DNA of 64,000 bases from Saussurea involucrata (GCA_033807775.1 CM066314.1:36133001-36197000), one strand, 5' to 3'. Numbered from the stretch's first letter, positions 9,755 through 20,196 are shown. Notes: generated from the letters alone by a model not told the origin. Program-made: numbers and translations.

Positions 9755-9880
9755 TGTACCTGAGGATTCTTGACAGAAAACAGAGATTCTTGGGAGAGAA
9801 TAGTTAGAAAGAGAGAGAGATGAATAGAATTCAAAGAGACGTTATGAACTTTGGCGGGCTGAAAGAGGTATTTATAGCAG
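9755..9880 (-). promoter_or_regulatory. Promoter-like region of the Sire-1 third ORF
   Basis: On the minus strand: TATAAATA at 9876-9869, then a pyrimidine-rich leader (several CTCTCTCTTT runs) and the ATG at 9754, about 115 bases downstream. This is the spacing of a plant Pol II core promoter with a short 5' UTR. TTTGGCGGG (plus strand 9850-9858), matching the E2F consensus, lies just after the TATA box. No such box is needed if the ORF is read from the LTR transcript. Confidence 0.5.
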
Positions 9881-9960
9881 TAGTAGCCCTAATTTTTCTT
9901 TTAAAGCAGTATTAATGACACATGCAGTATTAAGTATGAAGCAGGATTAACGACACATGC

Positions 9961-10180
9961 AGTATCAAGTACGAAGCAGTATTAACTAAGTACTGGCAGT
10001 AGTAACTATGCACTGGCAGTAGTAACTATGCACTGGCAGTAGTTACTATGCACTGGCAGTAGTAACTATGCACTGGCAGTAGTAACTATGCACTGGCAGT
10101 AGTAACTATGCACTGGAAGTAGTAACTATGCACTGGCAGTAGTAACTATGCACTGGCAATAGTAACTATGCACTTTTCAG
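9961..10180. repeat. 20-bp minisatellite in the pol-third ORF spacer of Sire-1
   Basis: About ten near-perfect copies of AGTAGTAACTATGCACTGGC, with degenerate GCAGTATTAA units before it (9890-9990). It shares GCAGTAxTAAC with the LTR repeats of the same element. Confidence 0.9.
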
Positions 10181-10278
10181 CACTTGTCAATCGGAGTCAT
10201 ACAGAAGATCCTGAGAAAAAGAGTTAGTAGTACCAAATATAGAAGGAAATACAGGTATAAAAACTGAAAATCATGACT

Positions 10279-10548
10279 TTATTCAAGGTTGATCATGCCC
10301 ACACTTGTTACCAAGAAAGTGAATCTACCCACATCAAAAGCTTTTGTGAATAGATCAGCAAACTGGTCATTGGTATGAACTTTAACAACTTGAATTAATT
10401 TCTTTTCATTACAATCTCGAATAAAGTGATACCTGATCTCTATGTGCTTTGTTTTTGAGTGTTTGACAGGATTGTTAACAATGCTAATAGCACTGTTGTT
10501 GTCAATGAAGATTGGAGTGTGAAGAAATGTTACCCCATAGTCCAACAT
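10279..10548 (-). pseudogene. Sire-1 RNase H C-terminal part
   Basis: Contains IFIDNNSAISIVNN, KTKHIEIRYHFIRD and ADLFTKAFDVGRF, the standard end of copia RNase H/pol. It is one frame away from the preceding segment, with the shift near 10535. Ends at the natural stop; the third-ORF spacer follows. Confidence 0.85.
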
Positions 10549-11264
10549 CTGATTCTGTATCCATAGAACCTGAGAGCAGCAGCTATATACTCAGCTTCTG
10601 TTGTAGATAAGGACACTGTGGTTTGTTTCTTACACTGCCAAGATACTAGTCTTGCACCCAAAAACTGACATCCACCTGAAGTAGACTTCCTATCCATGTT
10701 AGCTCCACCCAAGTCACTATCTGAGTATGCAAGTAGATCAAAGGATGATTCATAATTCTGAATTCTGTGATCTGATGGCGGTGCATCCCTTTGTCCTGCA
10801 TTTACATCACTACTGATACCCAAAGAATTAGTGAGTGAATCAATGTCAAATAGCCAATCAGGACCTGAACCAATAGGATTTGGTGTGTTCTCATTGCATT
10901 TGACATTGTCACTTTCTTCAATTATTCTAGAAGAGGTATTAAACACTCTGTAAGCCTTACTCTGAGATGAGTAACCAACAAGAAAACCATCATCTGCTTT
11001 TCTATCAAACTTACCTAAGTGAGTTTTGGTATTGAGAATTGTACAAGGACACCCAAATGGTTTGAAAAATCCAATAAATGGTTTCTTTTTCTGAAAAAGC
11101 TCATAAGGTGTCTTGTTTTTAGGCTTTATTGCTAAAACTCTGTTTTGGACATAACAAGCAGTATTAACTGCTTCTGCCCAAAAAGTAGTGGGTAATTTTG
11201 AATCAGCTAACAGAGATCTAGCATCCTTAATCAATGTCCTATTCCTTCTCTCAGCAACACCATT
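10530..11264 (-). pseudogene. Sire-1 integrase C-terminus fused to RNase H across an RT deletion
   Basis: Starts after an in-frame stop within the 'PQ-NGVAERRNR' block and reads the integrase C-terminal part (LPTTFWAEAVNTACYVQNR, FDRKADDGFLVGYS). After NPIGSGPDWLFDID and a short linker it jumps to FDLLAYSDSDLGGANMDRKS, the RNase H start. The whole reverse transcriptase (normally about 400-500 residues, with YVDD) is missing. This element cannot copy itself without help. Confidence 0.88.
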
Positions 11265-12200
11265 CTATTGTGGAGTCCTAGGAGCACTGTATTGTCTCTC
11301 AATTCCTTTTTCCTCACAAAAGGTGTTTAGATCAAGGTTTTTAAATTCAGTCCCGTTATCTGATCTAATGACTTTCACTTTTTGATTTGATTGGTTTTCA
11401 ATTCTAAGAATAAAAGATTTGATCAGTCCACTTGTCTCATCTTTAGTTCTCAGAAAATATACCCAAGTAAATCTAGAGTAATCATCAATAATAACTAAAC
11501 AGTATGACTTCTTGCCAATGCTCATGACATTTGTAGGGCCAAACAGATCCATATGCAACAACTGAAGAGGATTTTGGATAGTGTTTATCTCTTTGGACTT
11601 ATGAGAAGTTTTGTGTGGTTTGCCTTTGAGACAAGCAACACAATGATCATCACATGAATAAACTTTTGATGGTAAACCCCTAACAAGATTATGTTTAACA
11701 AGTTTATTCATTGTTTTAAAATTCATGTGACACATCCTTCTGTGCCAAAGTGATGATTCATCCATTGAAGCTTTTGATACCAAACAGTTTAGGGATGAAT
11801 CAGATGAAACACTTTCTAAATCTAAACAATACACATTATCCTTTCTAGGAGTTCTCAATAGTATCATGTTTTCATCAACTACTTTGAATCCAGGAGCAAG
11901 AATAATGCATTCAGAATCAGTAAATAATATACTATGTTTCTTGTCACAGACCTGTGATACACTTAACAGGTTGTATCTCAATTGCTCAACATAGTAAACA
12001 TCCTCAAATGTCATCTTACCTTTTGATACATCACCTTTACCACTTATCTTACCTCCTGCAGGATTATTCCCAAAAGCAACATGTCCTCCATTAATTCTTT
12101 TGAAATTCTTGAGGCAGGCCATGTTACCTGTCATGTGCCTGGAGCAACCACTATCAACATGCCAGATGCTCTTCCCCTTGAGCTGTTGGTTGCCCTGCAC
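11265..12200 (-). pseudogene. Sire-1 protease, GAG-pre-integrase and integrase core
   Basis: Protease active site DSGCSRHMTG near the start, then LWHRRMCHMNFKTMNKL and CVACLKGKPHKTSHK (zinc-binding GAG-pre-integrase), and integrase D,D (LHMDLFGPT, IRSDNGTEF). The third catalytic residue, E of NGVAERRN, lies just past the premature stop at 11262-11264 (CAA to TAA by comparison with Sire-2). It is in a different frame from the gag segment at 12215-12634. Confidence 0.88.
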
Positions 12201-12214
12201 ATAAGATAAATCAA

Positions 12215-12634
12215 TTAGTTTTTATTGGGAACCCAAGCCAAAGTGGTCTTGGGTCTCCCTTGCTCATCAAAGTACTTACATTCAGTTTGGATAAGTTTTT
12301 CAACCTGAGGAACTTCAGTACTGGAGTACTTTGTCAAGATGATTGGTCTAGCAGCACAAACACTAGAAGCAGTATTATCTTTAGAAGAAGTACTAATAGT
12401 GTTAGCAGTACTAACACTGCTAGCAGCAGTATTGCTTCTAGAAGAAGTACTAACAGTGTTAGCAGTACTAACACTGCTAGCAGCAGTATTGCTTCTAGAA
12501 GAAGTACTAACAGTGTTAGCAGTACTAACACTGCTAGCAGCAGTGCTATCTGAGGCAGCAGTACTAACACTAGTGCTTTTAGGAACCCACATTGGGACAC
12601 ATTCTTTTTCAGTCTTTTTCCTCATGTGGCTTTT
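12215..12634 (-). pseudogene. Sire-1 gag C-terminal segment, cut off by the nested element
   Basis: Continuation of gag on the far side of the nested element: MRKKTEKECVPMWVPKS, then a Ser/Thr/Ala tract of three 19-residue repeats, ending AWVPNKN and TAA. The same WVP-x-KN-stop ends gag in Sire-2 (55788-55790), so this is the true gag end. The stop is followed by CTAAT and a GCAG, resembling a branch point and 3' splice site. Confidence 0.8.
12358..12553 (-). repeat. 57-bp coding repeat in Sire-1 gag, three copies
   Basis: Three near-identical copies encode SSVSTANTVSTSSRSNTAA. Each contains GTTAGCAGTACTAACACTG, again the GCAGTACTAAC motif of this element. Confidence 0.9.
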
Positions 12635-14254
12635 TGATATGCATTATTTATTTAATGCATATTGTGTCTTTTTCTTATATTTTTATATATAATATTTTGT
12701 TTTATCCCAACTTTTGTGTCATTTTATTCTCTTATTTGTATCTTTATTAATCATGGAGCTAAGTGATGGATTTTACTTGTTTTACTAAGTAGAATGGCTA
12801 AAAATAAGAAAACTGCAGCCAATGCTACGTCAATGCTGCAGCATCCAAGACTGATGGCGACGAGATGAAGAACAAGGCTGGAAATGCGGAATTTTTGGGA
12901 AGACAACAACATGCAAGATGAAGTTCAATGCTTTGGGTTCTTCATAAAATAGTTTATGTGTTGTAATGGTAGTAGTACACAAGACATCTCCTAGGAATAG
13001 TATGCATGGTACATAAATAGTGTTAGTTGTTGTGAGTTGGTATGGCTTAGGCCATGACTCTTTTTGTATAAATAGGAGGTGTCTTGTGATGTTTTAAGTG
13101 TGTTCAATCAGCTTAGAAACTGATTTGGAAACCATCTTTAATTGCTTTATTTAAATATATGCAAGTTATCTTCATCTTGTTCATCTTTTTCTTGTTGTTC
13201 TTAGCCATCTACATGAGTTGCTGCAGCATCGACAGCAACATTGCTGCACTTCTTCATTGTTTTTAATTATTGTTCTTTACATTATTGTCATTTACTTTCA
13301 CGTCATTTACATTATGTATTTAATTTCAGTAATTTACATTTATTGCAATTTAAATACAAGTATGAGTAGCTAACTTTTATAAGCTTGGGTGTGAGATTAA
13401 AGGGTGGAGTTTTAATTATAAAGAATAGTGGACATTATTTCTCAATAATGATGTTCACCATTTCATGTTAAGTTTTATAAAGATAAGTTTACTTCGTGAC
13501 GTTTTGATCACTTTGAAAGTGTTAAAGTGCCAAGGCATCAGGAATGAGCCATTGATATGCACGTCAATCCGAATGACAAAGAAAGTAAGACTTGGAAGAG
13601 CTACTGACAAAGGAATTTGTCGTCTCTGTCTTTTCTACGTTGATTTTGCCCGATAAGTTGGTCATCGTGATGATGGTAAAAGTGTAGAGTGCGTATCAGG
13701 AATGGACCACTCAGACACGTCAACTTAACAGATATGGGATCAACTTGGAAGAGTGATTTTTAACAAAGTAATTTGTTTATCCATATATTTGAAAGGCATC
13801 ATTTTATTATTAATAGTCCTGATACATCACCAGGAATGGGTTGTTGAAAGCTAGATTAATAATATAATGTTGAAGATCCGGAAGGGCATCCTATCAAATA
13901 GATGGTGAATTTAAGTATTGAGGAACCAATGTTGTAGCATTGACATAGCATTGGTCTGCTGGAATTTATAATTAAGCTTCACCCCAACGTCTTACACCCT
14001 TGCTTGCTTTCTTTATTTATCTGTTTTATATAATCTGCGATAATCCAAAACCAACTAAAAATATTATCTTCGAATTGATCCTTGGAAATCATTTCTTTTA
14101 TTAGACTTTTATTGCGCTTTTACTCCAATCTCTGTGGGAACGATATCTGGTATTTTACCACTTTATTACTTGAAAAGACGACATTAGATCTCGATGTATA
14201 CTTGCGTTGAGGTTTAATTATCACACGTCTATCGGTGTATTCAAAGCACCATCA
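12635..14254 (+). repeat. 5' LTR of the nested element (1620 bp)
   Basis: Contains a TATA box (TATAAATAG, 13067-13075). By eye it differs from the 3' LTR at about eight single bases and no indels. A 63-codon ORF occurs identically in both LTRs (13465 and 17180) and is not considered a gene. Confidence 0.92.
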
Positions 14255-14260
14255 AGTTTT

Positions 14261-14278
14261 TGGCGCCGTTGCCGGGGA
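14261..14278 (+). other. Primer binding site of the nested element
   Basis: TGGCGCCGTTGCCGGGGA, six bases after the LTR end; complementary to the 3' end of plant tRNA-Asp as in Athila/Tat elements (from memory). Confidence 0.8.
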
Positions 14279-14395
14279 TTGGCACGCTAAAAGTATATAA
14301 AAGTATTTTAAAAGATTTGATTTTTCTACCACCTTTGTTGCTTGTCATACGTCTCCATGTGTGCACAAGTAATAAATCTTTGAGTTTATCTTTCT

Positions 14396-15568
14396 GTGAA
14401 TATGGATTCAATGGGATATTCGTTTGGGCCATATGAAACTGTTTTCTGTGACATCTGTGGCGGAAATCATTTCACATATTATTGTCCTTCGAACCCCGAA
14501 TCCAATTATTTCATGGAAGATAGTAATTGGGATACCTCACACTTCAATGATTATACTCAATCATGGGAGGATCATCCTAATTTGTTTTTAAATGGTCAAG
14601 ATCATGGCACTTTCACATCACCAACACCATCCTACCAAGATTGGAGTAACACGTACGCAAATACTTTTGACCAATCTTGGGAGGAACAAGTTGCTTTTTC
14701 TGAGAGTTTTCAAGGGAATGACTTTAACAACTCATTTTTACCTCCTACACCCTCTTTAGAACTAATCGAAAACTTCAAATCTTTTGAAACTTTCGTGAAT
14801 GAGCATATGCAAAGAATGGAAACATCTGTTGCCAATATTACAACATATGTTCAAGAGATCATCAGACAAAACCAAATTCCTATACCAAGTGAGATTGAAA
14901 ATTTTGAATGTATTGGTAAGGATGAGGATGAGGTCAATACTTTGGAAAATAGTCAAGAGATGGAGAGTTACGAGGAAGAACCCGAGCATTTAAGCAATCC
15001 CTCTTCACTTCAAAATAGTGAAGAGGTGCAACACAATGCCAAAATTGTCATTAACCCCTACTTTGAATCTGCGCAGGAAAAACATATTGTTGCGGATGCT
15101 GCAGCATTCGTGCAGCAAAGTTGTGCAGAAAATTTTCAAGTTGTTTTTAAAAAGGGACGTGATGATCAATCCAAGGACTCGGGAAACTTCATAAAATCAA
15201 GTTCGATTGTTGGTGTGGTGGTGTGGAAAACTTTTTGTGGGATGGATTGTTTCCCCATTCGTTCCATTAAAATCTTGTGTCGTGAACAACCAATAAAACA
15301 CGTGATGAGAAACGTGTACAAGCATAAGTGGAAAGAGAAACACCAAGTTAAGTTGGTGAGTACCATTTGGGCTGAGGAGCATACTGAGGTGCTCCAGCAA
15401 ATTCCACCATTCCTCAATAAGTTGTCAACAAGAGATCCGGTTGTTGAAAAAGAAGAACACGTTGTTAAAAGAAGAAAATGTGAATTCTTGTGCCGAAACA
15501 TTCATTCCAACCACTTGGTTCACAACCTACTCCTATGGAGTAGGGCAGGTTCAAATCATTTACCTTAG
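14396..15568 (+). CDS. Gag-like protein of the nested non-autonomous element, 390 aa
   Basis: The only long ORF of the element, beginning 117 bases after the primer site. Near the N-terminus is a cysteine motif CDICGGNHFTYYC (about residues 17-29), spaced C-x2-C-x4-H-x4-C like a retroviral zinc knuckle but placed at the front rather than the back. An acidic, Asn/Ser/Trp-rich region follows, then a hydrophobic and basic C-terminal third (VVWKTFCGMDCF, KHKWKEKHQVKLV). I do not recognise a capsid fold with certainty. The likely role is to package its own RNA or to recruit a helper particle. No pol domain is present downstream. An alternative is a remnant ORF without function. Confidence 0.65.
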   Translation: MNMDSMGYSFGPYETVFCDICGGNHFTYYCPSNPESNYFMEDSNWDTSHFNDYTQSWEDHPNLFLNGQDHGTFTSPTPSYQDWSNTYANTFDQSWEEQVAFSESFQGNDFNNSFLPPTPSLELIENFKSFETFVNEHMQRMETSVANITTYVQEIIRQNQIPIPSEIENFECIGKDEDEVNTLENSQEMESYEEEPEHLSNPSSLQNSEEVQHNAKIVINPYFESAQEKHIVADAAAFVQQSCAENFQVVFKKGRDDQSKDSGNFIKSSSIVGVVVWKTFCGMDCFPIRSIKILCREQPIKHVMRNVYKHKWKEKHQVKLVSTIWAEEHTEVLQQIPPFLNKLSTRDPVVEKEEHVVKRRKCEFLCRNIHSNHLVHNLLLWSRAGSNHLP

Positions 15569-16336
15569 TCTCCATGTTTTGTTTTATTTTGTGTCTGGGA
15601 TATTTTACAATTTTTAGGTTACTTTTCTTTTGCAAGATTACACATAAAGTCATACCTTATTTTTTGTTCATAGTCCTAATAATCTTTTATCACTAATTTA
15701 CCTAAGTTATGTGTTCTTGTTAGAACTAGCAAATTTCTTCTTGGGACACAACTTGACACACACACCCTATATACATTTAGAGAATGATCTAGGCCATCTT
15801 TTCAATTTCCAATAGCCACTTGTAGCCTTTATACACCTATGAACGTCAATGTTACAATGAGGACATTGTAAAAGATAAATTTGAGGGTGGAAATGTTACA
15901 CCTTAAGCATTTAAAGATCACTCAAAAGAGCAAAGCTCTAATATGATATAGATGATGCAAAAATATACCAAAAATGTCCCATAGGGGCAAGGTATAAAAA
16001 GTCAACAAGAAAAGAGCACAAAGTGCCAAAATTTGAAAATTTTTGTTGAGAGAAAAGGCTTGGTGAGAAAAGATATGCCAAAGAGTGACCCCAAAAGCCC
16101 TATTGATTCTAAATGTAGGATGTGTTAAGTCTAACAAAAGGAAGATTGATGCTAGCTTATGATCCACACACACACTTAGACTTTAAATGAATGATAAAAG
16201 ATTTATGAAAAACTATGAATTCCATGGGGTATGGTCTACATTGTGTGTGCACTTAATGCCATGATCTTGCCTAAAATTTCAAAATTGAGTCTATTTCTTT
16301 TTAGTCTTTTAGTTGTTTGGGGACAAACAACACTTT
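15569..16336 (+). other. 3' non-coding region of the nested element
   Basis: No ORF with family features. Shadows on the minus strand only. Contains GTTACACCTTAAGCATTTAA (about 15895) and A-rich stretches up to the polypurine tract. Confidence 0.6.
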
Positions 16337-16349
16337 AAATTTGAGGGTG
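16337..16349 (+). other. Polypurine tract of the nested element
   Basis: AAATTTGAGGGTG directly before the 3' LTR. The same TTTGAGGGTGG string also occurs at about 15880, a possible second tract. Confidence 0.65.
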
Positions 16350-17969
16350 TGATATGCATTATTTATTTAATGCATATTGTGTCTTTTTCTTATATTTTTA
16401 TATATAATATTTTGTTTTATCCCAACTTTTGTGTCATTTTATTCTCTTATTTGTATCTTTATTAATCATGGAGCTAAGTGATGGATTTTACTTGTTTTAC
16501 TAAGTAGAATGGCTAAAAATAAGAAAACTGCAGCCAATGCTACTTCAATGCTGCATCATCCAAGACTGATGGCGACGAGATGAAGAACAAGGCTGGAAAT
16601 GCGGAATTTTTGGGAAGACAACAACATGCAAGATGAAGTTCAATGCTTTGGGTTCTTCATAAAATAGTTTATGTGTTGTAATGGTAGTAGTACACAAGAC
16701 ATCTCCTAGGAATAGTATGCATGGTACATAAATAGTGTTAGTTGTTGTGAGTTGGTATGGCTTAGGCCATGACTCTTTTTGTATAAATAAGAGGTGTCTT
16801 GTGATGTTTTAAGTGTGTTCAATCAGCTTAGAAACTGATTTGGAAACCATCTTTAATTGCTTTCTTTAAATATATGCAAGTTATCTTCATCTTGTTCATC
16901 TTTTTCTTGTTGTTCTTAGCCATCTACATGAGTTGCTGCAGCATCGACAGCAACATTGTTGCACTTCTTCATTGTTTTTAATTATTGTTCTTTACATTAT
17001 TGTCATTTACTTTCACGTCATTTACATTATGTATTTAATTTCAGTAATTTACATTTATTGCAATTTAAATACAAGTATGAGTAGCTAACTTTTATAAGCT
17101 TGGGTGTGAGATTAAAGGGTGGAGTTTTAATTATAAAGAATAGTGGACATTATTTCTCAATAATGATGTTCACCATTTCATGTTAAGTTTTATAAAGATA
17201 AGTTTACTTCGTGACGTTTTGATCACTTTGAAAGTGTTAAAGTGCCAAGGCATCAGGAATGAGCCATTGATATGCACGTCAATCCGAATGACAAAGAAAG
17301 TAAGACTTGGAAGAGCTACTGACAAAGGAATTTGTCGTCTCTGTCTTTTCTACGTTGATTTTGCCCGATAAGTTAGTCATCGTGATGATGGTAAAAGTGT
17401 AGAGTGCGTATCAGGAATGGACCACTCAGACACGTCAACTTAACATATATGGGATCAACTTGGAAGAGTGATTTTTAACAAAGTAATTTGTTTATCCATA
17501 TATTTGAAAGGCATCATTTTATTATTAATAGTCCTGATACATCACCAGGAATGGGTTGTTGAAAGCTAGATTAATAATATAATGTTGAAGATCCGGAAGG
17601 GCATCCTATCAAATAGATGGTGAATTTAAGTATTGAGGAACCAATGTTGTAGCATTGACATAGCATTGGTCTGCTGGAATTTATAATTAAGCTTCACCCC
17701 AACGTCTTACACCCTTGCTTGCTTTATTTATTTATCTGTTTTATATAATCTGCGATAATCCAAAACCAACTAAAAATATTATCTTCGAATTGATCCTTGG
17801 AAATCATTTCTTTTATTAGACTTTTATTGCGCTTTTACTCCAATCTCTGTGGGAACGATATCTGGTATTTTACCACTTTATTACTTGAAAAGACGACATT
17901 AGATCTCGATGTATACTTGCGTTGAGGTTTAATTATCACACGTCTATCGGTGTATTCAAAGCACCATCA
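16350..17969 (+). repeat. 3' LTR of the nested element (1620 bp)
   Basis: Same length as the 5' LTR; about eight base differences by eye (for example GCTACTTC versus GCTACGTC, AATAAGAGG versus AATAGGAGG). Followed by the target duplication CTTTT. Confidence 0.92.
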
Positions 17970-20155
17970 CTTTTGGATTTAGCTTGTTTCTTAGCCACAT
18001 GGTTTCTTACAGGCTTCCTATAACCATTTGATTTTTGAAAAGTTCTTTGAAAATTTATCCTTTGGTTAATAGGATTGAAATAACAGTGTTTGGCAAGGTG
18101 ATTCAATTTGCCACAGATAAAACAAGGTTTTGGTCTGTTAATCCTTTGCATATCAACTCCTTGTTTTTGAGCCCACTGATTATTCCAGTTTCTTTGATTT
18201 CTCCTCTTTTTATCATATTTTTGGGGTTCATTCTTTTGAGAATTCTTGCAAGAACAATGTTCACAAGTATTGGAATTCACAACAGTGGTCTGTGTATAAT
18301 GAACTCCCTTTCCTTTTTCAGATCTTTTCATCTCATTGTTCTTATCCCAGGGACTTCCACCTTCCTCATTAGTCTTGATGTAATTCTCTAAAGGGATATC
18401 ACCACTGACATTCTTGTTCTTTTTCTTAGACTCTTCTTTTACAGTTTTATCCTCAACAACAACTTCATCTAATGGATCCACTTTAGTAGCTCCTTCAGGT
18501 AAGTCCTTCCTATCCATGGTTTCTAACAGATCTGACCTAGGAGGGATGTATGTGTTGTTGTAGGGTGGGGGTGTGGCATTGTACCCTATGCCTGGTTTCA
18601 TCTTATTGTGGATTTGAGCATTTATTATGGTGTCCATGACTTTAGAAGCACATGAAAACTTTTCAACATCAAGTTTTACTTTCTCAAATTCTCCTTTTAA
18701 TTTCTCACATTCCTCCCTAGACTCTTTCAGTTGGAACTCCAGACCATTCTTCTCCCACTTCCAGTAGTTTGTATCATATGAGTGTTGAAGTTCAATGGCT
18801 TGAAAAGCCTTAATTTGTTCTTCAAACCTCTCAACAATCACTACATAATCTCTTCTATCCTTTTCTAATCTCTTAAGGTCATCACACATTCCTTGGTTGT
18901 GATCTCTATACTTTTTCACAGTGTCTATACAAGCTTGAGAACAGAGATTAGATTTTACCTCAGTAGGAAGATCAGAGACTTCTGCCATGAGTGCATGATT
19001 CTGAATTGCCTCTTCTGCTTGATCACTCCAATCAAATCCCATTCCTTGTTGAGAAACAAGGGCTTGAACAGAGTTTCTGTTCTGGTTGAAGCTTCCAGTC
19101 TGAGCTTGTTGATGGTTGTTTTGAGATACTCCACCTCTGCATTCTCTGGAAAAGTGTCCCATCTTATGACACTTGTAGCATTCCACCTTAGACTTGTCAA
19201 ACCCAGCACCATCTTCTCTTCTTTGGGAAAAGTTGTTTCTCCCAGTCCTCTTTATAAACTTCTTCACCCTCATAGAAAGCATAGCCATCTGCCACTTGAT
19301 ATCCATCTCCTCAAGATCATCAGCATTAATCTGTTCTAAGTCATCATTAATTAATGAGGAGTTAACATGACTAGAAAAGAAAGCTTCTAGTACAGAATCA
19401 TTGGCCTTCTCCTGATTGACTCCACCAGCAGTACTAACTGATTCAGGGTTAGCAGTAGAATCAGTTGATGCTGATAGGAGTGCAACATTATACACATATC
19501 CTGAGGGCTTCTTCTTGGCTTCAACCTCTGCTTCAAATACCCTAAGATCATTGTAAAGATCATCAAGCTCTTTATCTTCTAACTGGTCATTCTGTCTGAA
19601 AGACACAGTATACATTGTCCATTCCTCACCTAATGATCTTAGAAACTTCCTGTTTACATCATCAGCCTCCATATGAACTCCAACTGTAGCCAATTCTCCA
19701 ATCAACTTATTAAATCTATCAAAAGTTTGAGTCATAGACTCATTCTTTGTAGAAGTAAAATTTTCATATCGTTGCTTAAGAATTGCCTTCTGGTTCCTCT
19801 TGGTGCTCTTGGTACCAGTGAATCTCTTTTCCAATGCATTCCATAAAATCTGAGCATCAGTGCAGTGATGAAATTGATGCTGATACTCATTGGGAATGGC
19901 CAAAAGCAGAGTGCTTAAGGCTTTCATCTCTGTTTGTCTAACCTTTCTTTTTGCATCTGTCTTTGGAGGGGGTCTTTTGCCATCTGGTCCAACTTTTCCT
20001 TCAGCACATGGACCATTCTCTATAATATCCCAGATGGAATAATCAGTAAGCAAAATATACTGCTTGATTCTAATCTTCCACATGTCAAACTCATTAGGCC
20101 TGAGCATGGGAACCTTTGAAACAAGAGTACTGTTTGATTCAACTGTGTTGTCCAT
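17936..20155 (-). CDS. Sire-1 gag, interrupted by the nested element
   Basis: Starts 27 bases after the primer site with MDNTVESNSTLVSK. Features in order: the copia gag core (MLRPNEFDMWKIRIKQYI, LWNALEKRFTG, FDRFNKLIGELA; residues about 17-210), a CCHC knuckle CYKCHKMGHFSREC (about residue 325), a long coiled-coil-like segment (about 420-520), and a second knuckle CFICGKLNHLAKHC (about 690). It forms the particle and binds RNA. The last ten residues (DGALNTPIDV and stop) come from the nested element's LTR; the natural C-terminus continues at 12634. Two knuckles and this length fit Sirevirus gag. Confidence 0.9.
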   Translation of the reverse strand: MDNTVESNSTLVSKVPMLRPNEFDMWKIRIKQYILLTDYSIWDIIENGPCAEGKVGPDGKRPPPKTDAKRKVRQTEMKALSTLLLAIPNEYQHQFHHCTDAQILWNALEKRFTGTKSTKRNQKAILKQRYENFTSTKNESMTQTFDRFNKLIGELATVGVHMEADDVNRKFLRSLGEEWTMYTVSFRQNDQLEDKELDDLYNDLRVFEAEVEAKKKPSGYVYNVALLSASTDSTANPESVSTAGGVNQEKANDSVLEAFFSSHVNSSLINDDLEQINADDLEEMDIKWQMAMLSMRVKKFIKRTGRNNFSQRREDGAGFDKSKVECYKCHKMGHFSRECRGGVSQNNHQQAQTGSFNQNRNSVQALVSQQGMGFDWSDQAEEAIQNHALMAEVSDLPTEVKSNLCSQACIDTVKKYRDHNQGMCDDLKRLEKDRRDYVVIVERFEEQIKAFQAIELQHSYDTNYWKWEKNGLEFQLKESREECEKLKGEFEKVKLDVEKFSCASKVMDTIINAQIHNKMKPGIGYNATPPPYNNTYIPPRSDLLETMDRKDLPEGATKVDPLDEVVVEDKTVKEESKKKNKNVSGDIPLENYIKTNEEGGSPWDKNNEMKRSEKGKGVHYTQTTVVNSNTCEHCSCKNSQKNEPQKYDKKRRNQRNWNNQWAQKQGVDMQRINRPKPCFICGKLNHLAKHCYFNPINQRINFQRTFQKSNGYRKPVRNHVAKKQAKSKSDGALNTPIDV

Positions 20156-20182
20156 AATGATTGTAGATTTCTAAGAAACCAA

Positions 20183-20194
20183 GCTCTGATACCA
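20183..20194 (-). other. Sire-1 primer binding site
   Basis: Plus strand GCTCTGATACCA = TGGTATCAGAGC on the minus strand, complementary to initiator tRNA-Met; two bases from the LTR. Confidence 0.9.
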
Positions 20195-20196
20195 CT

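Larger units (their letters stand above)
12635..17969 (+). mobile_element. Non-autonomous LTR retrotransposon (LARD/TR-GAG type) nested in Sire-1 gag
   Basis: Two LTRs of exactly 1620 bp (TGATATGC...ACCATCA) enclose 2.1 kb with a primer site, one gag-like ORF and no protease, integrase or RT. The 5-bp duplication CTTTT is at 12630-12634 and 17970-17974. The primer site TGGCGCCGTTGCCGGGGA matches the one used by Athila/Tat Ty3-gypsy elements (tRNA-Asp type), so a gypsy helper is likely. Inserted in the opposite direction to Sire-1. Confidence 0.9.

Noticed and set aside
12260..12692. Plus-strand Ser/Thr- or Leu/Ala/Val-rich ORFs
   Set aside because: Antisense shadows of the 57-bp repeats in Sire-1 gag.
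13465..13656. 63-codon ORF present identically at 13465 and 17180
   Set aside because: It is part of both 1620-bp LTRs; identity reflects LTR identity. No known domain.
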